Positions 7,965-16,718 of a DNA stretch of 64,000 bases are shown here, in pieces. The notes under the pieces were generated by a model. It was not told where the DNA came from. It saw only the letters and a program-made list of their open reading frames with translations, and ran no database searches. The stretch spans positions 558,001 to 622,000 of the forward strand of contig NZ_CP042326.1 in the NCBI RefSeq assembly GCF_007904085.1, given 5' to 3'. A program made the translations under genes and the position numbers. The DNA is from Euhalothece natronophila Z-M001 (lineage in GTDB: Bacteria; Cyanobacteriota; Cyanobacteriia; Cyanobacteriales; Rubidibacteraceae). How positions within the stretch are numbered: position 1 is the first letter of the stretch; each line of letters opens with the position of its first letter.

Positions 7965-8516
7965 TTAGAATGTATGACTAACAAACTCAAGAATTTGGGA
8001 CTTAAAGAAAATAGAGCCACCTACTAAAACAGTAATTAGTAAAGCTCCGACAATGGGCAAAATTCCCACATGACTTTTCATGACTCCTTCTTCATGGTCA
8101 CGAATTGCTTGACGGATGGCTTGAGACATTTCCTCCTGAAAAGATTCTAGATCACGATTAATGTCCTTATTAGATTCTTCTTTTTCCGCATACATATTAC
8201 GAAGACGATCAAAAGCGCTACGGATTAAAATTAAACTTTTCTCAGGACTGTCATAGACCATGTCAAGAATTTCATCATTTGATAAAACTGACAAAGTTAC
8301 AGGTTCTAGAACCCTTACTGTAGCTGATCTCGGTTGAGAATCAATCACTCCCAGCTCACCAAATATTTCCCCACGACCAAGGGTGTTAAGTTGAACAGTT
8401 TGACCAAGATGCTCGCGAATGACCTCTACCTTTCCTTTACGGATGATGTACGCATAATTACTAGGATCTCCTTCTTGGAAGACAACATCACCGGCTTCAA
8501 AGGTTTTAGTTTCCAT
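7965..8516 (-). CDS. Membrane-anchored CNB-domain protein
   Basis: A protein of 183 residues. Residues 1-115 form one CNB domain with an intact phosphate-binding cassette: GEIFGELGVIDSQPRSATV has the G-E pair and the Arg that contacts the cyclic phosphate. There follows a charged helical linker of about 40 residues and a C-terminal membrane helix (VGILPIVGALLITVLVGG). It is therefore a tail-anchored nucleotide sensor facing the cytoplasm rather than a transcription factor, since no helix-turn-helix is present. It is the first gene of the minus-strand run, with a short divergent region (8517-8651) before the MFS gene. A tandem cyclase at 11554-13116 could supply its ligand; that is inference. 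Confidence 0.85.
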   Translation of the reverse strand: METKTFEAGDVVFQEGDPSNYAYIIRKGKVEVIREHLGQTVQLNTLGRGEIFGELGVIDSQPRSATVRVLEPVTLSVLSNDEILDMVYDSPEKSLILIRSAFDRLRNMYAEKEESNKDINRDLESFQEEMSQAIRQAIRDHEEGVMKSHVGILPIVGALLITVLVGGSIFFKSQILEFVSHTF

Positions 8517-8651
8517 CTTTTAATTTACCTCCAACGGCTTTAGCTTATGGTTCTCATTGATAATTGTCGTTGATCAATAATCAGTTGTTTCTTTACAAAC
8601 ATAGGATAGCAAACATATATTAGTTATAAAAATAGTATTGATACTGAATTA

Positions 8652-9869
8652 ATGACAAAAAACTCTCCTCAAGAACCTAGGGTTTCCCCACTAGTATTTG
8701 TGATTCTTACCATTTTAATTGAAGTGATCGGAAGTGGCTTAGTCGCACCTTTAATTCCCTATATTGTTGATGAATTCAGCTCGGATGCGCTAACCGTGAG
8801 CCTACTGGCTTCAAGCTATGCTGGTGCTCAATTTCTTGCAGCTCCTATCTTAGGAACTATATCTGATCGAGTGGGTCGTCGTCCCGTTTTGCTAGTTTGT
8901 ACTTTCAATACGGCTCTTGCTTTCTTTATATTTGGCTTGGCTCAAGCGTTGTGGATCATGTTTCTGGCTCAAATTATCAATGGTCTTACTGCAGGGGTCG
9001 TGACGACTGCCCAAGGTTATCTTGCAGATATTTCTAACTCAAAGGAAGAGCGCACTAAAAGCTTTGGATTAATTGGGGCGGCTGCAGGAATTGGATTTAT
9101 CTTAGGACCAGCTTTGGGAGCTACCCTAGCAGGAGTTAATTTACGCTTACCAGTGCTGGTAGCAGGAAGCCTTGCCCTCGCTAACTTTGTTATGGGATAT
9201 TTTACTCTCAAGGAATCTTTAAAAGAACCTATTAAAACTCCCCTAACAGTTAGATCCTTTTCCACGTTTGCTCAACTTCGAGATTTAATGGAACGTTCTC
9301 ATCTCCGCTATCTCTTTTCAGGATATTTTCTATTTTATTTAGGTTTTGCTGGACTTACGAGTATCTTCGTGGTTTTTGTGCGAGATGAGTTTTCTTGGGG
9401 ACCAGCTGAAGCTGCGGGGGTTTTAGTTTGGGTGGGAGTGATCACCACTTTAGTACAAGGCGGTTTAATTGGTAAACTAGTACTTCGCTTTAGCAATGAT
9501 CGTCTGGTGATAGTGGGCTTAACCGGCATCGTCATCGCTCTGATTGGCATCTGCTTTATCCCCCGAGGAATTTATTTGTATGGAACACAAACCCTTTTTG
9601 CTTTCAGTGTTGGGCTAGCTTCTCCTACCTTACGAGGGACAATAGCTAATGGAGTTCCTGATAGTGAACAAGGTAAAGTCAGTGGCGGGTCTCAATCTAT
9701 AGTTAGTCTTGCCCAAATTATTGGACCCATTGTAGCTGGGGGAGCTTACGATTACTTAAATAGTAATTTCTCTTTTGGCTTGCAAGCATTTTTAGTGGGC
9801 TTGGCTTTGGTGTGCTTCTTAAAAAGCCTTAGCTCTCGTCCCTCCTCTTCAACTCCTATTGTGAAATAA
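8652..9869 (+). CDS. MFS transporter, TetA-like
   Basis: A protein of 405 residues with twelve predicted membrane helices. The loop 2-3 signature GTISDRVGRRPVLLVC is the classical MFS motif A, and NGLTAGVVTTAQGYLADIS is the drug-antiporter-like helix 4-5 region; a shortened second motif occurs after helix 8. Probably a proton-driven exporter of unknown small molecules. It starts divergently from the CNB gene, and its last 14 bases overlap the convergent VOC gene. Confidence 0.9.
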   Translation: MTKNSPQEPRVSPLVFVILTILIEVIGSGLVAPLIPYIVDEFSSDALTVSLLASSYAGAQFLAAPILGTISDRVGRRPVLLVCTFNTALAFFIFGLAQALWIMFLAQIINGLTAGVVTTAQGYLADISNSKEERTKSFGLIGAAAGIGFILGPALGATLAGVNLRLPVLVAGSLALANFVMGYFTLKESLKEPIKTPLTVRSFSTFAQLRDLMERSHLRYLFSGYFLFYLGFAGLTSIFVVFVRDEFSWGPAEAAGVLVWVGVITTLVQGGLIGKLVLRFSNDRLVIVGLTGIVIALIGICFIPRGIYLYGTQTLFAFSVGLASPTLRGTIANGVPDSEQGKVSGGSQSIVSLAQIIGPIVAGGAYDYLNSNFSFGLQAFLVGLALVCFLKSLSSRPSSSTPIVK

Positions 9870-10269
9870 ATACGTCTTCTGGATTATAGGCAATTAATTC
9901 AATAACATGACCATCAGGATCTTTGATAAAGATTGATCGACAGAAAGGCCCATAGTCAAAAAGCTCTGGAGCCAGCCCTTTGCCTTCTAACATTTCCTTA
10001 ATTAGTTCATATTGCTCGGGAGTTATTTTAAAGGCAAAATGACGCATGGCGATGGTATCGTGATTGGGCGTTTTGCCCGGTTTATCTGTATCAGCCGGAA
10101 ACAGATTGAGATAAGTTTGTCCTGCTCGTAATAGGAAAGGGGGGCCTTCTAAACCGTGCATAAAACATTGTTCCATCCCTAAAACTTCTTGATACCAAAT
10201 TACTGATTTTTGGGGATCGGAAACAGTTAAGGCTATATGGTCAATGTGCTTGATATCAGTTTCATTCAT
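9856..10269 (-). CDS. VOC-family (glyoxalase-like) protein
   Basis: A protein of 137 residues with two beta-alpha-beta-beta-beta units of the vicinal oxygen chelate fold: IDHIALTVSDPQKSVIWYQEVLGM at the start and RSIFIKDPDGHVIELIAY at the end. Metal ligands are consistent with H11 near the N-terminus, H72 in MRHFAFKI and E near the end. The wording (VLGM, FLLRAGQTYLNLFPAD) resembles virulence-protein/dioxygenase-like VOC members rather than glyoxalase I. The substrate is unknown. The 3' end overlaps the MFS gene tail by 14 bases. Confidence 0.85.
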   Translation of the reverse strand: MNETDIKHIDHIALTVSDPQKSVIWYQEVLGMEQCFMHGLEGPPFLLRAGQTYLNLFPADTDKPGKTPNHDTIAMRHFAFKITPEQYELIKEMLEGKGLAPELFDYGPFCRSIFIKDPDGHVIELIAYNPEDVFISQ

Positions 10270-10361
10270 GTCAATTATTTTTCAGATAATAGCTTTCAAA
10301 AATGCTAAGGAAAGTAATAATTCCCTTGCTAAAATAAAATATACCAACTACATTAATTCAG

Positions 10362-11450
10362 TCAAGTATTTTTAGATAATGTTGCATCGTATTCCTGTAA
10401 AAATCCATTTTTCCCTTTTTTTCGCAGTAACTTACGTAGTTCAATTGTAACCACATCAGTGTCATGGAGTAAATCTTTGGGTTGCTCAAGAGAGGGGCAA
10501 TGAGGTTCAATTGATTCAATTATATGCTGGTCTTCTTGCAAGAACTTTATCACCCGATTACGGGCATTGTTATCAGCAAGAGGGGTCTTGAGAAATGATC
10601 GGAAATGTTTCCAAATATTACGTGTCCGTTGTCCAGATATTGGAACACTAACTAACAATAGATAAATCTGGAAATCGCTAAAGACAACTCGAATAAAAAC
10701 TATATTAGGTAACCATAACTCTACATACTGTGCCCCTTCAGATTCACTAACTTCGTTAGCTTCTACAGCTGCAACTTCTTCAGGTTGATTTTTCTTCTTT
10801 TTATTGAAGGGTAATAATTGATTGATGCTCCAACGTTGAGTTTTACGATATTCGCGATCGCGAGGAGTCAAAATTGTTTGAGAGAGACAATAAGGGGTGA
10901 TAGATTTTTTAGTGGGTAAAACTCTTGCATCCGAACTATTGCCAAAGCTACCAGAATGAACAAAGGGAACATGAGTTAGATCAGTAAAACCTTCAAGTGC
11001 GCGAATCCAATGGGCTTCCCAAATTGCTTCTCCTTCCAAAACCCTCCAAGTTGAATCATCACTATTAGGAACTAAGTTTAAGTCTGGAAGTGGTTCAGGC
11101 TCACTATTTCCCCACCACAAAAAAATTAACCCCCGTTGTTCTTTACAATCAAAAGTTTGAACACAGGCTTTTTTGGGAATAGCTTGTTCTGGAAGGGCTG
11201 CTGGGATAGTTACACATTTCCCTTGCTTATCATAAATCCAGCCATGATAGGGACATTGCAATTGATCGCCAAGAACTTTCCCTTTTGAGAGAGCGGCCCC
11301 TTTGTGAGGGCAACGATCCACGATGGCATGAGGAAATCCTTTCTGGTCTCTCCATAAGCAAATTTTAGACTCAAACAGCTCAATGCTGATTGGTTTTTGC
11401 TTTAAATTAGAACTCAGTTCTACGGCATACCAAGTATCGGTTAGTTGCAT
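10362..11450 (-). CDS. Rieske non-heme iron oxygenase (PaO/CAO type)
   Basis: A protein of 362 residues. The N-terminal Rieske [2Fe-2S] site is clear: CPHKGAALSKG (C-x-H) and CPYHGW (C-x-x-H), separated by the usual 16-17 residues. The catalytic domain has the mononuclear iron motif ALEGFTDLTHVPFVH (D, H, H). Architecture and wording match the cyanobacterial/plant group that includes pheophorbide a oxygenase, Tic55 and chlorophyllide oxygenase. An electron donor is needed but not encoded nearby. The substrate is probably a tetrapyrrole or an aromatic ring. A stretch around residues 210-235 is rich in Glu/Lys and looks like a flexible insertion. Confidence 0.85.
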   Translation of the reverse strand: MQLTDTWYAVELSSNLKQKPISIELFESKICLWRDQKGFPHAIVDRCPHKGAALSKGKVLGDQLQCPYHGWIYDKQGKCVTIPAALPEQAIPKKACVQTFDCKEQRGLIFLWWGNSEPEPLPDLNLVPNSDDSTWRVLEGEAIWEAHWIRALEGFTDLTHVPFVHSGSFGNSSDARVLPTKKSITPYCLSQTILTPRDREYRKTQRWSINQLLPFNKKKKNQPEEVAAVEANEVSESEGAQYVELWLPNIVFIRVVFSDFQIYLLLVSVPISGQRTRNIWKHFRSFLKTPLADNNARNRVIKFLQEDQHIIESIEPHCPSLEQPKDLLHDTDVVTIELRKLLRKKGKNGFLQEYDATLSKNT

Positions 11451-11553
11451 CTTAATTTTTTAGGTCGTAGTACAATTGTTTTCATCAGTAAGTGATCTGC
11501 TTCATAGTGTAACATATCTAGAAAATATTATGATACTGATTTAATGATTTTTT

Positions 11554-13116
11554 TTATTTAGAAATAATTTCAAAAATAGGTGTTAAATTTTTGCTACCTT
11601 TTAGCCTTAACTTCTGAACTAGCTGATAGTGAAAAGGTAAATCATCAAGATTAAGTAAATTTTGCTCAAGCTCAATTCGTTCCACCATCGAATTAGTGAT
11701 CCAAATTTGATTTTTAGGGGCTTGACTCATCACGTAGGCAGCTCGATTAACTGGTGCTCCTAAGGCATTATAATCTCTGCGATGATAGGGCTGACCAATT
11801 TCTCCTGCAAATACAGTTCCCCAAGCTAATCCAATTTGGCAGCTAACTGGAATTTTTTGCTGACCAACTTCCACTTCTGGAAATTGAGAAATAAGTTGCC
11901 TAATTTGGGTAGCAACGGTAGTAGCCCGAATAGCATCATCAGTTCGAGAGTTGGGAACACCAAAATAAGCGAGTATGTCTGAGTAACGATGGTAAGTCCA
12001 GTTTTGTAAAAAACCTTCTTTGGCTTCTATCAGAGCGTTAATTTGAGCAAACAGGTAGGAGAGGGCGTGAATCAGTTGTTCTTGTTCAGTGGTGGCTTTG
12101 ACTGAATCGATACGCTCTGGTATTCCTATTAAGTTGATAAATAAGACAGCAGTTTGGGAGAGGGTAGGGGGAATAGCGCGATCGCGAGCATTTTCTACTA
12201 GTAATTTTAAGACAGGAGGGGCAATATATTTGGAGAGAGGAGCAGTTTGCTTAAGCAAATGATTAATTTCGCGCATCATCTCTTCTGAGCTATTATTGAA
12301 TAGCATACTACGGGGAAAACGTCGTCGCTGTGGCGTAATTTCAAATCGTCCCAAGCTCTCGCTCGTCATATCATCTTCTATTAAAAAGTAGCCTTCTTGA
12401 TGGGGAGTTAATCGGAAGCTATCCTGAACCCACTTAGCAGTTTCCTCGCTAATGCAAACCCTTCCTACTTTTCCAAAACTTTCTGTATTTTTGGCACAAC
12501 GTACAGTTTGACCTAATAAAATCCGCATCATTCGCATGGGAGTGCCAACATCAGCAGTTAAGAATTGACCGCTATGAATCCCAATTCGCATCCCTAAGCT
12601 CTGACTTTCTCCGAAGGTTTCCAGTTGATTAAACTCTGTCATCATTCGTTGCAACCTAAGTCCCGCTCGGACGGCTTTAGCGGTTGCTTGTTCAGGAGTA
12701 GCACCATCAAATTTAACTAAAGTTGCATCTCCTGTAAATTCCAGTAAATCCCCTTCTGAGGCACTAATAATTTCAATGGTACGAGAAAAATAAGTATTAA
12801 TTAACTTCGCAAGATAACGAGACCCCACAGCTCCCTGCTGGCTACAAGTTTGTGTTAGAGCCGTAAATCCAGCTAAGTCAGTAAACATTAGGGTTCCACT
12901 ATTCCATTGCCAGAGAGGTTGCTCAGTTTCTAATAAGTGCTCACTAACGCTGAAAGGAAGATAGTAAAACAGCAAATATCGTAATGTTCGTAGATGCTTG
13001 ATCACTTCTAACAACGTTGATTCTGTTGGTTGAATCCAAAGTTTTGCTTGAAGCGTCGCAGGTAACTGAATTCTTAGTTGGTCTTTTTTGGAAGCTAAGG
13101 AATCAGGAAGCAACAT
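11554..13116 (-). CDS. Tandem class III adenylate/guanylate cyclase
   Basis: A protein of 520 residues with two class III cyclase homology domains in one chain. Domain 1 (about 72-250) has both metal aspartates, FTDLAGFT (D80) and EFTGDATLVKF (D130). Domain 2 (about 325-510) has lost the first Asp (VLFINLIGIP) but keeps the nucleotide-side signature RRDYNALGAPVNRAA, with the adenine-type Asp and the transition-state Asn. The two domains thus complement each other, as in mammalian soluble adenylyl cyclase, giving one active site per chain. No membrane helix or sensor domain is visible. It probably makes cAMP, a possible ligand for the CNB protein at 7965-8516. The chain starts 38 bases upstream of the ftsH terminator hairpin on the same strand. 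Confidence 0.85.
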   Translation of the reverse strand: MLLPDSLASKKDQLRIQLPATLQAKLWIQPTESTLLEVIKHLRTLRYLLFYYLPFSVSEHLLETEQPLWQWNSGTLMFTDLAGFTALTQTCSQQGAVGSRYLAKLINTYFSRTIEIISASEGDLLEFTGDATLVKFDGATPEQATAKAVRAGLRLQRMMTEFNQLETFGESQSLGMRIGIHSGQFLTADVGTPMRMMRILLGQTVRCAKNTESFGKVGRVCISEETAKWVQDSFRLTPHQEGYFLIEDDMTSESLGRFEITPQRRRFPRSMLFNNSSEEMMREINHLLKQTAPLSKYIAPPVLKLLVENARDRAIPPTLSQTAVLFINLIGIPERIDSVKATTEQEQLIHALSYLFAQINALIEAKEGFLQNWTYHRYSDILAYFGVPNSRTDDAIRATTVATQIRQLISQFPEVEVGQQKIPVSCQIGLAWGTVFAGEIGQPYHRRDYNALGAPVNRAAYVMSQAPKNQIWITNSMVERIELEQNLLNLDDLPFHYQLVQKLRLKGSKNLTPIFEIISK

Positions 13117-13148
13117 TAGAACCTCTCTTTTGATAGTGACAACAAATA

Positions 13149-13180
13149 GAAAAAAGTCGTGCCTCTCTGGACACGACTAA
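13149..13180 (-). terminator. Rho-independent terminator of ftsH
   Basis: On the minus strand a perfect 7-bp inverted repeat (AGTCGTG / CACGACT, 13171-13177 and 13154-13160) with a 10-base loop is followed directly by TTTTTT. A second 7-bp hairpin (AATTCAC / GTGAATT) lies between it and the ftsH stop, without a T run. Confidence 0.85.
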
Positions 13181-13213
13181 ATTAATTAATTCACTTTAAG
13201 CGTGAATTAAAAA

Positions 13214-15067
13214 CTACGCGATCGCTGCCATTTTCACTTCATTTTCATTGAGCATCCGTTGTAACTCTTCTGCATCAACGGTTTCTCGCTCAACAAGAGC
13301 CTGTGCCAACTCATCTAAGATATGACGGTTAGACACTAACACATCTTTACAGCGACGATAGGCTTGTTCTACTAAATTGCGAACTTCCTCATCAATAGCG
13401 GAGGCAGTTTCATCAGAATAATCGCGATCGGAGGCAATATCCCGTCCCATAAACACGTTACCATTTTGACGACCTAACGCTACTGGGCCAAGTCGGTCAC
13501 TCATTCCGAGACTGGTAACCATTTGACGGGCAACTCGTGCCACTTGCTGTAAGTCATTGGAAGCACCAGTTGTGACTTCTTCTTCACCGAAGATGATTTC
13601 TTCAGCAATGCGACCACCTAGCGCCACTGCCATTTGGTTTTGGAGATAAGAACGGGAATAAAGCCCTGAATCTAACCGTTCCTCACTAGGGGTAAACCAA
13701 GTTAAACCACCAGCAGCGCCACGAGGAATAATGCTGATTTTCTGCACAGGATCATAGTCTGGCATTAAGGCACCCACTAAGGCATGACCCGCTTCGTGGT
13801 AAGCAACCAACGCTTTTCGTTGCTCACTCATTACCCGATCTTTCTTCTCAGGGCCGGCAAGAACGCGATCAATCGCATCATTTACCTCGTCCATGGAGAT
13901 TTCAGTTAAGTTACGTCGGGCGGCTAAAATTGCGGCTTCATTAAGCAAGTTTTCTAAATCTGCCCCAGTAAAACCAGGAGTACGACGAGCAATTTTCTCT
14001 AAATCCACATCCTTGGCTAAGGTTTTGCCACGGGCGTGAACTTGCATAATTTCCAAACGTCCAGCATAGTCTGGGCGATCCACCACAATTTGACGGTCAA
14101 AACGACCCGGACGCATTAACGCTTGGTCTAACACATCAGGACGGTTAGTGGCGGCAATAATGATAATACCAGTATTGCTTTCAAAGCCATCCATTTCTGT
14201 TAGCAACTGGTTGAGGGTTTGTTCCCGTTCGTCGTTACCGCCGCCTAAGCCAGCACCACGCTGACGACCAACGGCATCAATTTCATCAATGAAGATGATA
14301 CAGGGGGCATTAGATTTAGCTTGTTCAAATAAATCGCGAACACGAGAAGCCCCAACGCCGACAAACATTTCGACAAATTCTGAACCTGAAATTGAGAAGA
14401 AGGGAACACCCGCTTCTCCTGCTACAGCGCGGGCTAAAAGGGTTTTACCTGTTCCAGGTGGTCCCACTAATAATGCGCCTTTCGGGATTTTTGCTCCCAC
14501 ATCGGTGAAGCGATCAGCATTTTTTAAGAAGTCAACTAATTCTGTTAACTCTAATTTAGCTTGTTCAATACCAGCCACATCACTAAATGTGACATTGGTT
14601 TGCGGTTCCATTTGCACTTTCGCTTTGGACTTACCAAAGTTCATGGCTTGAGAACCAGGGCCACCCTGCGCCCGACGTAGGAGAAAGAATAATCCCACTA
14701 GGAGAAGAATTGGGAAAAAGAGGCTGCTGAGAGCACGGAATAAGAAGCCATCATCACTTTCTGGCTGCACGGAAATATCCACATTATTTTCCGTTAAAAT
14801 ATCAATTAATTGCGGATCATTGGGAAGATTGACCTGCACTTGTTGTCCATCCTGTGCAGTGGCAATTGCTTCGGAACGATCGCTGTTTAGCTTAACTTTT
14901 TCCACATTGCCATTTTCTACCCGATTTATAAATTCACTATAACGCCATGTTGCTTGGGTTTGTGGCTCTTGATCTAAAAATGCTGTTGCCAAAGCAATGA
15001 CAACGATGGCTAGCAGGGCATATAATCCCGCATTACGCCATTTTTTATTATTATTATTGTTATTCAC
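13214..15067 (-). CDS. ftsH: ATP-dependent zinc metalloprotease FtsH
   Basis: A protein of 617 residues: membrane helix 1 at about 13-31, periplasmic/lumenal domain to about 107, membrane helix 2 at about 112-130, AAA+ module with Walker A GPPGTGKT (202-209), Walker [10 protein letters not shown] (to 263), the SRH arginine region [20 protein letters not shown], and zinc protease motif HEAGH (424-428). It degrades membrane and short-lived soluble proteins; cyanobacterial paralogues form hetero-hexamers used in PSII D1 turnover and iron acclimation. The Asn-rich start [19 protein letters not shown] resembles the Synechocystis FtsH1/FtsH3 branch, but which paralogue is not certain. It ends in a good terminator. 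The leader (15068-15302) carries a direct repeat described under findings. Confidence 0.97.
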   Translation of the reverse strand: MNNNNNNKKWRNAGLYALLAIVVIALATAFLDQEPQTQATWRYSEFINRVENGNVEKVKLNSDRSEAIATAQDGQQVQVNLPNDPQLIDILTENNVDISVQPESDDGFLFRALSSLFFPILLLVGLFFLLRRAQGGPGSQAMNFGKSKAKVQMEPQTNVTFSDVAGIEQAKLELTELVDFLKNADRFTDVGAKIPKGALLVGPPGTGKTLLARAVAGEAGVPFFSISGSEFVEMFVGVGASRVRDLFEQAKSNAPCIIFIDEIDAVGRQRGAGLGGGNDEREQTLNQLLTEMDGFESNTGIIIIAATNRPDVLDQALMRPGRFDRQIVVDRPDYAGRLEIMQVHARGKTLAKDVDLEKIARRTPGFTGADLENLLNEAAILAARRNLTEISMDEVNDAIDRVLAGPEKKDRVMSEQRKALVAYHEAGHALVGALMPDYDPVQKISIIPRGAAGGLTWFTPSEERLDSGLYSRSYLQNQMAVALGGRIAEEIIFGEEEVTTGASNDLQQVARVARQMVTSLGMSDRLGPVALGRQNGNVFMGRDIASDRDYSDETASAIDEEVRNLVEQAYRRCKDVLVSNRHILDELAQALVERETVDAEELQRMLNENEVKMAAIA

Positions 15068-15302
15068 GCTTAACCTCCGTGGTTCAGATTTAATGGAATT
15101 TGCTGTAGCTCCTATTTAAATTATTATGCTGATGAGGATCCAGACACACCATTAATGATCTGCTTGTTATATTAATTTATGTTAACGTTTCTAAGACTCT
15201 CTTGACAGGTCTTGACAAAATACTAACCCTAGGTTGCACTCTGATGCAATTTCTCTTCAAAGTTGTAGATCATGACCCTTTTTAGGGCAGGGCTGTTTCC
15301 TT

Positions 15303-15338
15303 CTCCCCATCTCCCTGTCTCCCCATCTCCCCACCTGA
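15303..15338. repeat. Octameric CTCCCCAT-type tandem repeat
   Basis: Four and a half tandem units of an 8-base motif (CTCCCCAT, CTCCCTGT, CTCCCCAT, CTCCCCAC) ending in CTGA, located between the GTPase stop and the ftsH leader. The same family, with the same final unit, occurs at 29884-29935. Confidence 0.8.
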
Positions 15339-15354
15339 GGGGGATTCTATTGCA

Positions 15355-16635
15355 TTATTTCTTTTTGAACCGTTCTTTTGCTTCGGCAAAGGCCTCCTGC
15401 ATAACTCCCTGAATTTTCTCAGGATCAGGCTTTTTACCGCCCATTAAATCGCCAAAATAAACACAAGCCCCTTCCCCTAAAGCCCAAGTGTAAGCAGCAG
15501 CCCAAGAAGCCGCGATCGCGCTGCCTAATCCTGGAATAAATTTAATTAATTCTCGTCCCACTAATTGAGCAAAAAATCCCCCTGCAATGGCACTTACCAC
15601 ACCACCAGCTTGGGAAAAAGATAAGGGTTGTCCATAAAGTTTTCCTAAGATGCCTACTAAAGATACTTGCAAGGTGGTTAAAACGGGCATGGTTGCAAAA
15701 GGGAGAGGGACTGCTGCCACTGTTCCTGCAATAATAGAGAAAGCTAAAATATAGCGTCTTCCCACATCCCGATAGAGACTCCCTAATTGATCGCCCATTG
15801 AGGTATCTAATAACTCATACATGGCTTTTGCTTCCGCCTCAGGAAGTAATTCCCCTAAACCATCACGGAGGGCTTCTATACCATAAAAAACTGGGGTATA
15901 GCCATCTTCTTCTAAGGTAAAATCAATTAAAACAGCGCGATCGTATAACCCCGAAAAGGTTTCTTTAATTTTTTCAAAAGGACGTTCAATTGTTGGAAAA
16001 GAGGGGGGATAGTCAGGATGATTTTCTATCTCTGGGGGATACACTTCATGTAAACAAGTAACCGTTAATAAAATTGGAACGCTCGGATATTTTTTTCGTA
16101 ATGCCTGCGCTGTTTTTTGTAACGTATCTGTAGCAAAATCATTAATTTTTACAGTTAAAATTAAAATCCGAGCGCGATGATCGGTACTTGCATCTAAACT
16201 GGTTTCTAATTCTTCAATAATTTGTGGGGTATTTTCTTGAATATCTCCTAAGCCAATTGTATCAGTAAAAATTACTAATGGTAACTCTTCTGAGGGGTAG
16301 GGATAACGTTCTGTATGCTGCGTATGAGGACGAAATCCTTGCCCAATAATTTCTTCAGAAACCCCAGTTAATCCCCGAACAATTGAACTTTTTCCCGATT
16401 GAGGCTTTCCCGCTAAAATTACTTCTGTTGTTGGTAACTCTTCCCGAACTTTCGTTAAAATGTCGGCAACTTCTTCTTCAGAAACTGTAAACCACTGCTT
16501 GACTTGATCTGTGGCTTTTTGAAAAGGGAGAAGGGATTGGAACCGATTGCTCGTATTTTGCCAAACTGAGAAAATTGCCTGAATCCAAGATTGATTATTA
16601 GACTTTTGAGATGAATTTTGATCTGGTTGATTCAT
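15355..16635 (-). CDS. Membrane-associated Era-like GTPase, DUF697-like
   Basis: A protein of 426 residues. The GTPase domain has G1 GKPQSGKSS (near residue 78), switch/G3 FTDTIGLGD, and an atypical G4 (LTVTCLH in place of N-K-x-D), which may alter base specificity. The C-terminal third has two hydrophobic segments (RYILAFSIIAGTVAAVPLPF and AIAGGFFAQLVGRELIKFIPG ... AIAASWAAAYTWALGEG) typical of YcjF/DUF697-type membrane-inserting domains. Such proteins are common and uncharacterised in cyanobacteria. It diverges from the PlsY-like fusion gene at 16719, with about 80 bases between the starts. Confidence 0.8.
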   Translation of the reverse strand: MNQPDQNSSQKSNNQSWIQAIFSVWQNTSNRFQSLLPFQKATDQVKQWFTVSEEEVADILTKVREELPTTEVILAGKPQSGKSSIVRGLTGVSEEIIGQGFRPHTQHTERYPYPSEELPLVIFTDTIGLGDIQENTPQIIEELETSLDASTDHRARILILTVKINDFATDTLQKTAQALRKKYPSVPILLTVTCLHEVYPPEIENHPDYPPSFPTIERPFEKIKETFSGLYDRAVLIDFTLEEDGYTPVFYGIEALRDGLGELLPEAEAKAMYELLDTSMGDQLGSLYRDVGRRYILAFSIIAGTVAAVPLPFATMPVLTTLQVSLVGILGKLYGQPLSFSQAGGVVSAIAGGFFAQLVGRELIKFIPGLGSAIAASWAAAYTWALGEGACVYFGDLMGGKKPDPEKIQGVMQEAFAEAKERFKKK

Positions 16636-16718
16636 CAGAAATAAAAGTTACATTTAAACTAACATGGGGGAACTTCTATTGTACCTTAGTAATTAATTAG
16701 GAATCAGTAATTGATCTT

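Noticed and set aside
5703-8516. Encapsulin-type nanocompartment locus
   Set aside because: CNB domains occur with family 2 encapsulins, but no HK97-like shell protein or cargo enzyme is encoded here.
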